Of a DNA stretch of 27,762 nucleotides, positions 1-7,982 are shown piece by piece; within the stretch, counting starts at the first letter, position 1, and every line of letters starts with the position of its first letter. Both the position numbers and the translations under genes were made by a program. Source of the stretch: JAPLST01 sp964397565 (lineage in GTDB: Bacteria; Auribacterota; UBA3054; JAPLST01); contig CAYNJC010000049.1 of the NCBI GenBank assembly GCA_964397565.1, forward strand, positions 1-27,762. The letters are read 5' to 3'. Below the pieces are notes generated by a model. That model searched no databases, was not told the origin of the DNA, and saw only the letters and a program-made list of their open reading frames with translations.

Positions 1-3000
1 AGAAGCTGGTAGGTCGTGTCCATGCTCGCGATGAATTCCACCGTGCCGGTCTGATCCTGACCAATGTAGCGCGGCCAGACACAGAGCACATTGTTGCTCG
101 GCACGACGGGCTGCGGCTTGACGATGATGCTGACCTCATTGGTCGCGCTGGCGTTCAGCAGGTTGAAGCCGATCACCGTGATGATGTTTTCGACCGCCTG
201 CGTCGGATCCACCGCCAGCGTGACGGGCGCCGCCCACGCGGTGGCACTCAGCCGCGTCACGACTCCATTGTCGCCCGAGGTCTCGTTCTGCCACCAGAAC
301 GCGCCGACAACATTGACGTTGTTCGTGCCGCCAATCATTGTGCTGGTGGTGTAATCAATCTCGGCATTGTCGTTGGTGATGTGGAGATAGGGCACGCCGG
401 TGCCGGGCCCGCCCCGCGTAATGTCAACGTAGCTGCTGGACATGATCCCGTAGATGTTGGTGCCATAGACATAGAATGTGTTGGAACCAACCAGCAGCGG
501 CAGGGCCGGCGCGACCCAGTTCGGTGTCGCCGCAAAGTCCGCCGCGCCGCCCGAACCGTTCAGCACCCGCATGGTGCCGACCACATTGATGTTGTTGGTG
601 CCGGCCACGGCATAGCTGGTCGCGTCGTACGTCACGTAGGCCGCCGCGGTGGTAATGATCACGCTCGGCAACTGCCAGGGCCGGCACAGCCGCGTCACCA
701 GGATGCTGTCGCTGGCCAGCACGCCCAAGGCGTTGGTGCCATACGCGACAATCCAGTTGGCGCCAATGTTCAGGGGCAGTGGCGGTGCAGTCCAACCCGC
801 TTGTGCCGGGAATGCCGCCACGGTCCGGTTGACCTTGTTGGACACCCACATCATGCCGACCACATGGATGTTGTTCGTGCCGGAAATGGCAATGTCCGTG
901 ACTTCATAGGGCAGTTGCTCCACCACATTGGTCACGTCCACGAACGGCCGGCCGGTGCCGATGTCGCCGCGCGTGATCGTGACGCTGTCGCTGGCGGTCA
1001 CGCCGAGGGTGTTTGTGCCCGTCACGGTGATGACGTTCGCGCCGACGCTCAGTGGAATGGCGCTGATCTGCCACGGCGTGCTGGCCGCCAAGCTGCCGCT
1101 GCCACCAAGTGAGTTCGCCCAGGTCATCCGGCCGACGACGTGAATGTTGTTCGTGCCGCCAATGGTGTAGGTGGTCACGTCATAGGTCACAGTCGCGTTG
1201 GCATTGGTCACATCCACGAACGGCGTGCTGGCCAGTTCGCGCGTAATCGTGACGCTGTCGCTGGCACTCACGCCAAAGGCATTCGTGCCCGTCACCGTAA
1301 TGACGTTCGCGCCGATGCTCAGTGGAATGGCGCTGATCTGCCACGGCGTGCTCGCGGCCAGATTGCCACTGCCGCCCAGCGAATTCGCCCAGGTCATCCG
1401 GCCGACGACGTGCATGTTATTCGTGCCGCCGATCCTGTAACTCGTCACGTCATACGTCACGGTCGCATTCGCATTGGTCACATCCACGAACGGCGTGCCC
1501 GTGCCGGCGCCACCGCGTGTGATCGTGACGCTGTCGCTGTCACTCACGCCAAAGGCGTTCGTGCCCGTCACGGTGATGACGTTCGCGCCGACGCTCAGTG
1601 GAATGGCGCTGATCTGCCACGGCGTGCTGGCCGCCAAGCTGCCGCTGCCACCAAGTGAGTTCGCCCAGGTCATCCGGCCGACGACGTGAATGTTGTTCGT
1701 GCCGCCAATGGTGTAGGTGGTCACGTCATAGGTCACAGTCGCGTTGGCATTGGTCACATCCACGAACGGCGTGCTGGCCAGTTCGCGCGTAATCGTGACG
1801 CTGTCGCTGGCACTCACGCCAAAGGCGTTCGTGCCCGTCACCGTAATGACGTTCGCGCCGATACTCAGTGGAATGGCGCTGATCTGCCACGGCGTGTTTG
1901 CCGCCAAGCTGCCGCTGCCGCCCAGCGAGTTCGCCCAGGTCATCCGGCCGACCACATGAATATTGTTCGTGCCACCAATGGTGTAGGTGGTCACGTCATA
2001 GGTCACGGTCGCGTTGGCATTAGTCACATCCACAAACGGCGTGCCCGTGCCGGCGCCACCGCGTGTGATCGTGACACAGTCACTGGCACTCACGCCAAAC
2101 GCATTCGTGCCCGTCACCGTGATGACGTTTGCGCCGATGCTCAACGGAATGGCGCTGATCTGCCACGGCGTGCTCGCGGCCAGATTGCCACTGCCGCCCA
2201 GCGAATTCGCCCAGGTCATCCGGCCGACGACGTGCATGTTATTCGTGCCGCCGATCCTGTAACTCGTCACGTCATACGTCACGGTCGCGTTGGCATTGGT
2301 CACATCCACGAACGGCGTGCCCGTGCCGGCGCCGCCGCGTGTGATCGTGACGCAGTCACTGGCGCTCACGCCAAAGGCATTCGTGCCCGTCACCGTAATG
2401 ACGTTCGCGCCGATGCTCAGTGGAATGGCGCTGATCTGCCACGGCGTGCTGGCGGCCAGATTGCCACTGCCGCCCAACGAGTTCACCCAGGTCATCCGCC
2501 CGACGACGTGGATATTGTTGGTGCCGCCAATGGTGTACGACGTCACGTCATAGGTCACGGTCGCGTTGGCATTAGTCACATCCACGAACGGCGTGCCCGT
2601 GCCAGCGCCACCGCGCGTGATCGTGACACAGTCACTGTCGCTCACGCCGACGGCATTCGTGCCCGTCACCGTAATGACGTTCGCCCCGATGCTCAGTGGA
2701 ATGGCGCTGATCTGCCACGGCGTGTGTGCCGCCAAACTGCCACTGCCGCCCAGCGAATTTGCCCAGGTCATCTTGCCGACGACGTGCACGTTGTTCGTGC
2801 CGCCGATCCTGTAACTCGTCACGTCATACGTCACCGTCGCATTCGCATTGGTCACGTCGACGAACGGCTTGCCCGTGCAGGCGCCGCCGCGTGTGATGGT
2901 GACGCAGTCACTGTCGCTCACGCCGAAGGCATTCGTGCCCGTCACCGTAATGACGTTCGCGCCGACGCTCAGCGGAATGGCGCTGATCTGCCACGGTGTG

Positions 3001-5471
3001 CTCGCCGCCAGGCTGCCACTGCCACCCAGCGAATTCGCCCAGGTCATCTTGCCGACGACGTGCACGTTGTTCGTGCCGCCGATCCTGCAACTCGTCACGT
3101 CATACGTCACGGTCGCATTCGCATTGGTCGCGTCGACGAACGGCGTGCCCGTGCAGGCGCCGCCGCGTGTGATTGTGACGCAGTCACTGTCGCTCACGCC
3201 AAACGCGTTCGTGCCCGTCACCGTAATGACGTTCGCGCCGACGCTCAGCGGAATGGCGCTGATCTGCCACGGTGTGCTCGCCGCCAGGCTGCCACTGCCA
3301 CCCAGCGAATTCGCCCAGGTCATCTTGCCGACGACGTGCACGTTGTTCGTGCCGCCGATCCTGTAACTCGTCACGTCATACGTCACCGTCGCATTCGCAT
3401 TGGTCACGTCGACGAACGGCTTGCCCGTGCAGGCGCCGCCGCGTGTGATGGTGACGCAGTCACTGTCGCTCACGCCGAAGGCATTCGTGCCCGTCACCGT
3501 AATGACGTTCGCGCCGACGCTCAGCGGAATGGCGCTGATCTGCCACGGTGTGCTCGCGGCCAGATTGCCACTGCCGCCCAGCGAATTCGCCCAGGTCATC
3601 CGGCCGACGACGTGCATGTTATTCGTGCCGCCGATCCTGTAACTCGTCACGTCATACGTCACGGTCGCATTCGCATTGGTCACATCCACGAACGGCGTGC
3701 CCGTGCCGGCGCCACCGCGTGTGATCGTGACGCTGTCACTGGCGCTCACGCCAAAGGCGTTCGTGCCTGTCACCGTAATGACGTTCGCGCCGATGCTCAA
3801 CGGAATGGCGCTGATCTGCCACGGTGTGCTCGCCGCTAAGCTGCCATTGCCGCCCAGCGAATTCGCCCAGGTCATCTTGCCGACGACGTGCATGTTGTTC
3901 GTGCCGCCGATCCTGTACGATGTCACGTCATAGGTCACGGTTGCATTTGCATTAGTCACATCCACGAACGGCGTGCCCGTGCCGGCGCCACCGCACGTGA
4001 TGACGACACTGTCGCGATACGCAACGCCGAATTTGTTCGTGCCAACCACATAGATGCGGTTGTCGCCCGGTACTATCGTCACCAGCGGTGTGGTCCATGC
4101 GCGCGCGCCGGCGAACGGCACGGTCGTGCCGTTGGCCGCATTCGACACGTACATGCCGCCGACAATGAACTCGTTGTTGGTGCCGGCGACGGCCACCTCC
4201 GTGACGTAATATGAGACCTGTGTTGGCGTCGTCGTCACGTCAATAAAGCCCGGCGCGACAATTTCATACACGCCGATGTCCACCCGCCCGTTCAGGATGC
4301 GCGGCAGGCCGTCAAGGTCCGTCGCGCCGATCATCCAAGCGCGATTGATGCCCGCATCAACACAGGGCGAGTCAAGCCAGCAGTGGAAATCGTCCTCAGC
4401 CAGATCGACAAAGCGCGGATCGGCCGTGATGTTACCCGTGCCGCCCGGGTTGGGCGTGATGCACGTATAGTCAAAGGACATGCCGCCGCCATCCGTGCTG
4501 TAGTTGGCTCCCTGGTTAAAATACACAATGCAATTCTCGACCGAGCCGCCGCCGGACAAACGCAGGCCGCCCACGCCGCCCGTCGAGTAGTTCGCGACAA
4601 TCGTGCATGACTCAAGCAAGCCCTGCTTGATGAAGGCCGCGCCGCCGTCCGGGCTCCTGTTCCCGTAGATCAGACAGTTGCGCACCGTGCCTTTGAAAAG
4701 GCACACGCCACCGCCACTCGCGGCCTCGTTGCCCCGCACAATGCACTTGTAGATCAAGCCGTGCCCGCTACCCTCATTGAGGTTCACGCCACCGCCTTGA
4801 TTCTTTGCCCGGTTGTTCTCAATCAGGCACGAGTACACCTTGGGCGAGCCACCACCGCAGTATATGCCGCCGCCATGCGTCTTGGCATAGTTGCTGGCGA
4901 CCACACAGTTGGTGATAATGCCGCCGGCGTCGGCGAATATGCCGCCACCACCGCTTAACGAACTGTTGCCGCGAATGGTGCAGTCCGCCACCAAGCCGTC
5001 ACGGTAGACGTAGACCCCCGCACCCGCGACGCCGTTGCAGCCAACAATCAGACAGTCTCGCAGCGTACCGCCACCGTCGAGATACGCGCCGCCGTTGCCG
5101 TTCGTGATCGTAAAGCCGCGCACGACCGCGTCATCGTGACCGAGCGTCACGCACAGGTGCGCGCTCGCGCCATTGATCAAGGTCACGGCACTGCCGTTGA
5201 CGCTGCGGACGGTGATTGCCTTCGAGATCGTAATGCCCGCCGTCAGCACGTAACTGCCGTCCGTAACCTCAACCGTGTCGCCGGCGGTCGCGGCGTTCAC
5301 CGCATCTTGAATGCTGCGCGCCGCGTTTGCCCACGTTGTGTACGGAGAAATATTGGCCCCGCTGGTCGACACGTAATGCGTGTCCGCCAGCACCGCCGTG
5401 GTTGCGGCGATCAGCGTTGCTGCGATTACGGTGATGATCTTGCTACTGTTACTGAACGTTGTTGCTTTCAT
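1..5471 (-). CDS. Giant secreted beta-helix / Ig-like tandem-repeat surface protein (3' end outside window)
   Basis: Read on the minus strand from the ATG at 5471, the frame stays open to the left edge: 1,823 codons with no stop, so the C-terminus is missing. An AGGGAG ribosome site lies 7 nt upstream (5480-5485). Residues 1-29 form a signal peptide ending VLA. Residues about 30-410 are a Gly/Asn/Cys-rich right-handed beta-helix with many GGG, NNxA and CxIxxN turns, closing in a CVDAG...LDG...DIGVYE segment typical of choice-of-anchor Q proteins. About 15 Ig-like domains follow, of the form VTYDVTSYxIGGTNN...PLSxGANxITVTGTNAFG; 11 are nearly identical. The family is usually extracellular and adhesive or surface-layer-like, and that role is inference here. 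Neither an anchor nor a sorting signal is visible because the end is outside the window. Long plus-strand frames over the same DNA are antisense shadows. Confidence 0.9.
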   Translation of the reverse strand, partial: MKATTFSNSSKIITVIAATLIAATTAVLADTHYVSTSGANISPYTTWANAARSIQDAVNAATAGDTVEVTDGSYVLTAGITISKAITVRSVNGSAVTLINGASAHLCVTLGHDDAVVRGFTITNGNGGAYLDGGGTLRDCLIVGCNGVAGAGVYVYRDGLVADCTIRGNSSLSGGGGIFADAGGIITNCVVASNYAKTHGGGIYCGGGSPKVYSCLIENNRAKNQGGGVNLNEGSGHGLIYKCIVRGNEAASGGGVCLFKGTVRNCLIYGNRSPDGGAAFIKQGLLESCTIVANYSTGGVGGLRLSGGGSVENCIVYFNQGANYSTDGGGMSFDYTCITPNPGGTGNITADPRFVDLAEDDFHCWLDSPCVDAGINRAWMIGATDLDGLPRILNGRVDIGVYEIVAPGFIDVTTTPTQVSYYVTEVAVAGTNNEFIVGGMYVSNAANGTTVPFAGARAWTTPLVTIVPGDNRIYVVGTNKFGVAYRDSVVITCGGAGTGTPFVDVTNANATVTYDVTSYRIGGTNNMHVVGKMTWANSLGGNGSLAASTPWQISAIPLSIGANVITVTGTNAFGVSASDSVTITRGGAGTGTPFVDVTNANATVTYDVTSYRIGGTNNMHVVGRMTWANSLGGSGNLAASTPWQISAIPLSVGANVITVTGTNAFGVSDSDCVTITRGGACTGKPFVDVTNANATVTYDVTSYRIGGTNNVHVVGKMTWANSLGGSGSLAASTPWQISAIPLSVGANVITVTGTNAFGVSDSDCVTITRGGACTGTPFVDATNANATVTYDVTSCRIGGTNNVHVVGKMTWANSLGGSGSLAASTPWQISAIPLSVGANVITVTGTNAFGVSDSDCVTITRGGACTGKPFVDVTNANATVTYDVTSYRIGGTNNVHVVGKMTWANSLGGSGSLAAHTPWQISAIPLSIGANVITVTGTNAVGVSDSDCVTITRGGAGTGTPFVDVTNANATVTYDVTSYTIGGTNNIHVVGRMTWVNSLGGSGNLAASTPWQISAIPLSIGANVITVTGTNAFGVSASDCVTITRGGAGTGTPFVDVTNANATVTYDVTSYRIGGTNNMHVVGRMTWANSLGGSGNLAASTPWQISAIPLSIGANVITVTGTNAFGVSASDCVTITRGGAGTGTPFVDVTNANATVTYDVTTYTIGGTNNIHVVGRMTWANSLGGSGSLAANTPWQISAIPLSIGANVITVTGTNAFGVSASDSVTITRELASTPFVDVTNANATVTYDVTTYTIGGTNNIHVVGRMTWANSLGGSGSLAASTPWQISAIPLSVGANVITVTGTNAFGVSDSDSVTITRGGAGTGTPFVDVTNANATVTYDVTSYRIGGTNNMHVVGRMTWANSLGGSGNLAASTPWQISAIPLSIGANVITVTGTNAFGVSASDSVTITRELASTPFVDVTNANATVTYDVTTYTIGGTNNIHVVGRMTWANSLGGSGSLAASTPWQISAIPLSVGANVITVTGTNTLGVTASDSVTITRGDIGTGRPFVDVTNVVEQLPYEVTDIAISGTNNIHVVGMMWVSNKVNRTVAAFPAQAGWTAPPLPLNIGANWIVAYGTNALGVLASDSILVTRLCRPWQLPSVIITTAAAYVTYDATSYAVAGTNNINVVGTMRVLNGSGGAADFAATPNWVAPALPLLVGSNTFYVYGTNIYGIMSSSYVDITRGGPGTGVPYLHITNDNAEIDYTTSTMIGGTNNVNVVGAFWWQNETSGDNGVVTRLSATAWAAPVTLAVDPTQAVENIITVIGFNLLNASATNEVSIIVKPQPVVPSNNVLCVWPRYIGQDQTGTVEFIASMDTTYQL
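947..3975 (-). repeat. Eleven tandem 276/270-bp repeats encoding 92/90-aa Ig-like domains
   Basis: The segment encoding PWQISAIPLS recurs with its anchor at 1051, 1321, 1597, 1867, 2143, 2419, 2695, 2971, 3247, 3523 and 3799. Spacings are 276 bp, except two of 270 bp where two residues are lost from the linker (GGAGTGTPF becomes ELASTPF). All spacings are multiples of three, so the frame is kept. Flanking domains (about 3990-4230, and three between 1 and 950) share the fold pattern but have diverged. Array limits are approximate. Confidence 0.95.
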
Positions 5472-5478
5472 GTGTGTA

Positions 5479-5485
5479 CTCCCTG
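5479..5485 (-). promoter_or_regulatory. Ribosome binding site of the giant surface protein
   Basis: On the minus strand CAGGGAG ends 7 nt before the ATG at 5471. It is the best match to an anti-16S sequence in the area and fixes the start, which is followed directly by a good signal peptide. Confidence 0.7.
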
Positions 5486-5507
5486 GTCTGATCTATATGT
5501 TTGGTGG

Positions 5508-5549
5508 CATGGCTGCGAAAACATCCGCTATTTTCGCACAAGCGCCATG
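5508..5549 (-). promoter_or_regulatory. 14-bp hairpin in the leader, 36 nt before the start codon
   Basis: CATGGC (5508-5513) plus TGCGAAAA (5514-5521) is complementary to TTTTCGCA (5531-5538) plus GCCATG (5544-5549). This gives 8 + 6 base pairs with a 9-nt loop and a 5-nt one-sided bulge. There is no T-run, so it is not a terminator. It could be an operator for a dimeric regulator or an mRNA hairpin in the 5' UTR of the surface-protein gene. Confidence 0.55.
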
Positions 5550-5757
5550 GGTTGTGGTCAAAATCACTGGTTGTTCTCCGGGCACTATCTGACGCCGTCT
5601 TGCGCGGCAAAACCCCACTGCTTATTGATGGTTCAGTATGTTCCATCCGCGCAGACGTGTTCTGCGTGATGCCCTGTGGCACGTTCAGTGCTATAGTGTT
5701 ACTGAAGGCAGTCACTGTCCTTCCTGATGTTCCGGATGAAAAAGAGCATGCAGACTG

Positions 5758-5906
5758 AAAAAAAGTACCGAGGGGAGTGCAAGGGAATGCATTCAAGGTG
5801 TGAGTCTTGACGGCACCCGCCCTCGGCACTAAATCATTTTTTGCTGTTCGCATTCCCTTGCGTCCAGTGGATCACTGTTGCGTCGGTCATGGCATTTTGC
5901 AGCCAC
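5758..5906 (-). ncRNA. Candidate structured RNA or leader with interleaved stems and a T-run
   Basis: A TTGACT-17-TAGTAT promoter predicts a minus-strand start near 5906. In transcript order the RNA would contain: a 4-bp hairpin (5905-5902 with 5893-5890); a 5-bp hairpin CAGTG/CACTG (5877-5873 with 5869-5865); stem strand A (5861-5850); stem strand B (5830-5821); a 5-bp hairpin (5810-5806 with 5797-5793); strand A' (5790-5779, 12 perfect bp with A); strand B' (5773-5764, 10 bp with B including one G-U); and seven T at 5764-5758. A-B-A'-B' order means either a pseudoknot or two mutually exclusive stems, with B/B' placed like a terminator. It may be a free-standing RNA or the regulated leader of the gene starting at 5471. 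It matches no riboswitch I recognise. Confidence 0.4.
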
Positions 5907-5912
5907 GTTTTT

Positions 5913-5941
5913 ATACTACCATATTCTGTGACAGAAGTCAA
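5913..5941 (-). promoter_or_regulatory. Sigma-70-type promoter upstream of the surface-protein leader
   Basis: On the minus strand: TTGACT (5941-5936), a 17-bp spacer, TAGTAT (5918-5913). It faces the surface-protein gene, predicting a start near 5906 and a leader of about 435 nt. It could serve the candidate RNA, the gene, or both. From 5942 to 6080 I see only unassigned DNA. Confidence 0.55.
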
Positions 5942-6081
5942 CCCCCCTGTTTTTTGTGTCAAACAAGTCGAAATGTCATCCTGTTTCAGCATGAACGCAG
6001 GCCACGCCGTGACCCTCTTTTGACGACGCGCTCACGGCACAACCCGGTGCGGCATGATGACGTCCTGTATGACCTAAGCTA

Positions 6082-6263
6082 CTAATGAGAGCGCTTTCTG
6101 CTTTGCAGTGTCCTTGTAGCCGCCCGCGGTGAGGGCGGCTTCTGCAGCCGCGGTCATCCGCGCCGTTGACGGGATCCACGCCGTTGGCGGGACTAGCCAA
6201 GCCAGCTCCAAGCAGGCGCCCGCGGCTACAATTGACATGACAACAAGTAAGTGCTCTCATTAG
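6082..6263. mobile_element. MITE-like element, copy 1 (182 bp, TA-flanked)
   Basis: The ends CTAATGAGAGC and GCTCTCATTAG are perfect inverted repeats, flanked on both sides by TA (6080-6081 and 6264-6265), as expected of TA-targeting IS630/Tc1-mariner-type elements. A second nested inverted repeat pairs TTGTAGCCGC (6114-6123) with GCGGCTACAA (6222-6231). The middle holds two imperfect direct repeats around CGCCGTTGxCGGGA. No transposase is encoded, so it would be non-autonomous. A same-length copy lies at 13299-13480, a variant at the right edge and a core fragment at 18509-18550. Confidence 0.8.
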
Positions 6264-6331
6264 TAACATGAATGCGGTCGCGCCAGTGGCGGGGCGGCGC
6301 GACTGTGCCAGTTTTGAGGACCGGCTTGCGC

Positions 6332-6363
6332 GCCGGCCATGCTACCGCATGCGCATGGCCGGC
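6332..6363. repeat. 10-bp perfect palindromic hairpin
   Basis: GCCGGCCATG (6332-6341) and CATGGCCGGC (6354-6363) are perfect inverted repeats around a 12-nt loop, in the otherwise gene-free stretch 6266-6518. No T-run follows. It could be a REP-like element or the remnant of another palindromic repeat. I see no gene in this stretch. Confidence 0.5.
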
Positions 6364-6518
6364 ACGGCGGCGTCTGCGATGGTCGGTGCGCAAGTTTGCC
6401 CCACCGCAGCGCGTCGCATGGCTCTTTGTGTGCGCTGCACGCCCAGACCCGCAGACGGGTGCTACCCTGCGGTGCTGCCCTGAAAATTCTTTCATGGCGT
6501 ACACATTTCATCGTCACG

Positions 6519-6547
6519 TTGACAAATCCGGCCATTTCGGGTACTAT
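6519..6547 (+). promoter_or_regulatory. Strong sigma-70-type promoter
   Basis: TTGACA (6519-6524, perfect -35), 17-bp spacer, TACTAT (6542-6547). Transcription would begin near 6554 and give a leader of about 75 nt before the mini ribosomal-type gene at 6629. The genes at 6746 and 7983 lie close behind on the same strand, so this promoter probably drives the whole plus-strand cluster. Confidence 0.7.
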
Positions 6548-6628
6548 ATCATCTAGTGTGGTGGCCTGTGTGCCCCGCACCGGGCGACGTCTGGTGGCGT
6601 CGTCGTCTAACTTTTTGTGGAGCACTCT

Positions 6629-6721
6629 ATGCCGTGCGGCCGGAAGATGCGCAAATGCAAGATGAACAAGCATAAGCGCAAGAAGCGTTTGCGTCTGAAT
6701 CGTCACAAGAACAAACCCTGA
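6629..6721 (+). CDS. COX24/AURKAIP1 (mS38-like) domain mini ribosomal protein, 30 aa
   Basis: This 30-codon frame encodes a protein that is mostly Lys/Arg/His, with the core KMNKHKRKKRLRLNRHKNK. The pattern KMxxHKRKKRLRxNRHK is the hallmark of the AURKAIP1/COX24 family, which is related to mitochondrial ribosomal protein mS38 and recurs as very short ORFs in Bacteroidota and PVC bacteria. A GGAG site (6619-6622) lies 6 nt before the ATG, and a consensus promoter lies about 80 bp upstream. By homology it should bind the small ribosomal subunit; its bacterial role is not well established. Two Cys (residues 3 and 10) are unusual. It is too short for most gene callers. The next gene starts 24 nt downstream. 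Confidence 0.85.
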   Translation: MPCGRKMRKCKMNKHKRKKRLRLNRHKNKP

Positions 6722-6745
6722 TGCCGGGCGGCTTCACGTCCTGCC

Positions 6746-7978
6746 ATGCACACGCCGTGGACAACATTCACGCGGGTGGTGCCGGCGCTGCTGGGCGCGC
6801 TGGTTTGTAGTCTTGTCTGCTCGTCGGGCTGCGCCGCTGACACTGCGCAGTTGGATGATCTCTCCCATTTGGCGCGGCGCGCCGATGTCGTGCGCCAACG
6901 CGCCATGGCGCATGCCTATTACTTGCGTTCAGCCTACCTGCGCCATCGCGTCATGCACGCGCTCGAAACGGCGCGGGCCTCGGCCGCCACACAGGAAGGC
7001 ATTGTCGATGCCATGTTTTTCCTCGAACGCGCGCTCGAATGCGCGCCACGCTCGCGCTATTTGTGGTGGGAATACGCGGCGCTCAACAACGGCCTCGGCC
7101 GGGTCGCCAATGTCATTACCGCCTACGAACATTTAAACGCACTCGAGCCGCGCACCGATTTGATGATCAAATTGGGCGACCTGTACCAGTTGCGCGGCGA
7201 AGCACCCCGCGCCGTCGAATGCTATACCGCCGCCATCGCGCGCGAACCCAACAGTGCCGTGCTGCAGGAGCGGATCGCGGATGTCTACATTGAAGAAGGC
7301 TTCAAGGCCCGCCGGCGTGATGATGACGAACTGGCCCTCGAACAATTTCGCCGGGCCATCGCAGGCATGGAGGCATTGTGCAGCACCAACGCCAAGTCGC
7401 GCTGGTTGGTGAAGAAGGGCTTGTTGTATGAATTGACCGGCGACGAGGAGCGCGCGATTGCGGTGTATCAGCGCGCCATCGCCGCGGATGCCGAGAATCC
7501 CGATCCGTATCAGCGCGCCGCACAATTGCATTATGCCCGCGGTGAACGCACCGGCAACGTGGACGAAGCCCGCCAGCAATTCAAGCTGGCTGCCGCACTG
7601 CTGAAGACCATCGTGCCGGACAAGAAACAGCAGCCCGAGATGTTGAATTTCACGGCCTATGTGCTGGCCCTGAGCGGCACGAATCTGGATGTGGCCGAGC
7701 GCCTCGTCAGCCAGGCGCTCATCCACGATGCGGGTAACGGCGCATATATTGACACTCTCGGCTGGGTGTATTTCCAGCGCGGTGACGCGCAGCGCGCCCT
7801 TCAGAAAGTGCAGCGCGCCCTCGAACTCGAAGGTGAAGATCCCGTCATCACCGATCATCTCGGCGATATTTATCTGCGCCTCGGCTTGCCCGACAAGGCG
7901 CGCGTGATGTGGCAAAAATCATTGCAGTTGGATGCCCATAACAAGGCCGTCGAGCAGAAACTGCGGCTGTTGAAATAG
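6746..7978 (+). CDS. Exported tetratricopeptide-repeat protein
   Basis: 410 aa. An N-terminal hydrophobic segment (about residues 10-32, VVPALLGALVCSLVCSSGC) should direct export. The Cys at its end might be lipidated, but the preceding SSG is not a good lipobox. From about residue 95 onward there are at least six TPR-like helical pairs, with signatures such as NGLGRVANVITAYEHL, LYELTGDEERAIAVYQRAI, GWVYFQRGDAQRALQKV and YLRLGLPDKARVMWQKSLQ. TPR proteins scaffold protein complexes, and here the location would be periplasmic or outer membrane. There is no clear ribosome site, so translation may be coupled to the mini gene 24 nt upstream. ispE begins 4 nt after its stop, which indicates an operon. 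The partner is unknown. Confidence 0.85.
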   Translation: MHTPWTTFTRVVPALLGALVCSLVCSSGCAADTAQLDDLSHLARRADVVRQRAMAHAYYLRSAYLRHRVMHALETARASAATQEGIVDAMFFLERALECAPRSRYLWWEYAALNNGLGRVANVITAYEHLNALEPRTDLMIKLGDLYQLRGEAPRAVECYTAAIAREPNSAVLQERIADVYIEEGFKARRRDDDELALEQFRRAIAGMEALCSTNAKSRWLVKKGLLYELTGDEERAIAVYQRAIAADAENPDPYQRAAQLHYARGERTGNVDEARQQFKLAAALLKTIVPDKKQQPEMLNFTAYVLALSGTNLDVAERLVSQALIHDAGNGAYIDTLGWVYFQRGDAQRALQKVQRALELEGEDPVITDHLGDIYLRLGLPDKARVMWQKSLQLDAHNKAVEQKLRLLK

Positions 7979-7982
7979 GACG

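Noticed and set aside
1686..3839. 717-aa plus-strand frame over the repeat array, with smaller frames alongside
   Set aside because: Antisense shadow of the minus-strand surface-protein gene; His/Arg-rich repetitive translation, no ribosome site, no family resemblance.
947..3975. CRISPR-like appearance of the regular repeats
   Set aside because: Units are 276 bp, coding and contiguous, with no unique spacers and no cas genes.
5136..5853. Overlapping 85-177 aa frames on both strands near the surface-protein leader
   Set aside because: Not protein-like; the region is better explained by the real gene's 5' end, its promoter and palindromes.
5976..6269. Similar minus-strand peptides (CCHVNCSRGxLLGAG) encoded here and at 13157-13705
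   Set aside because: The similarity is that of the underlying MITE DNA; the frames run into unrelated flanks and contain no gene signals.
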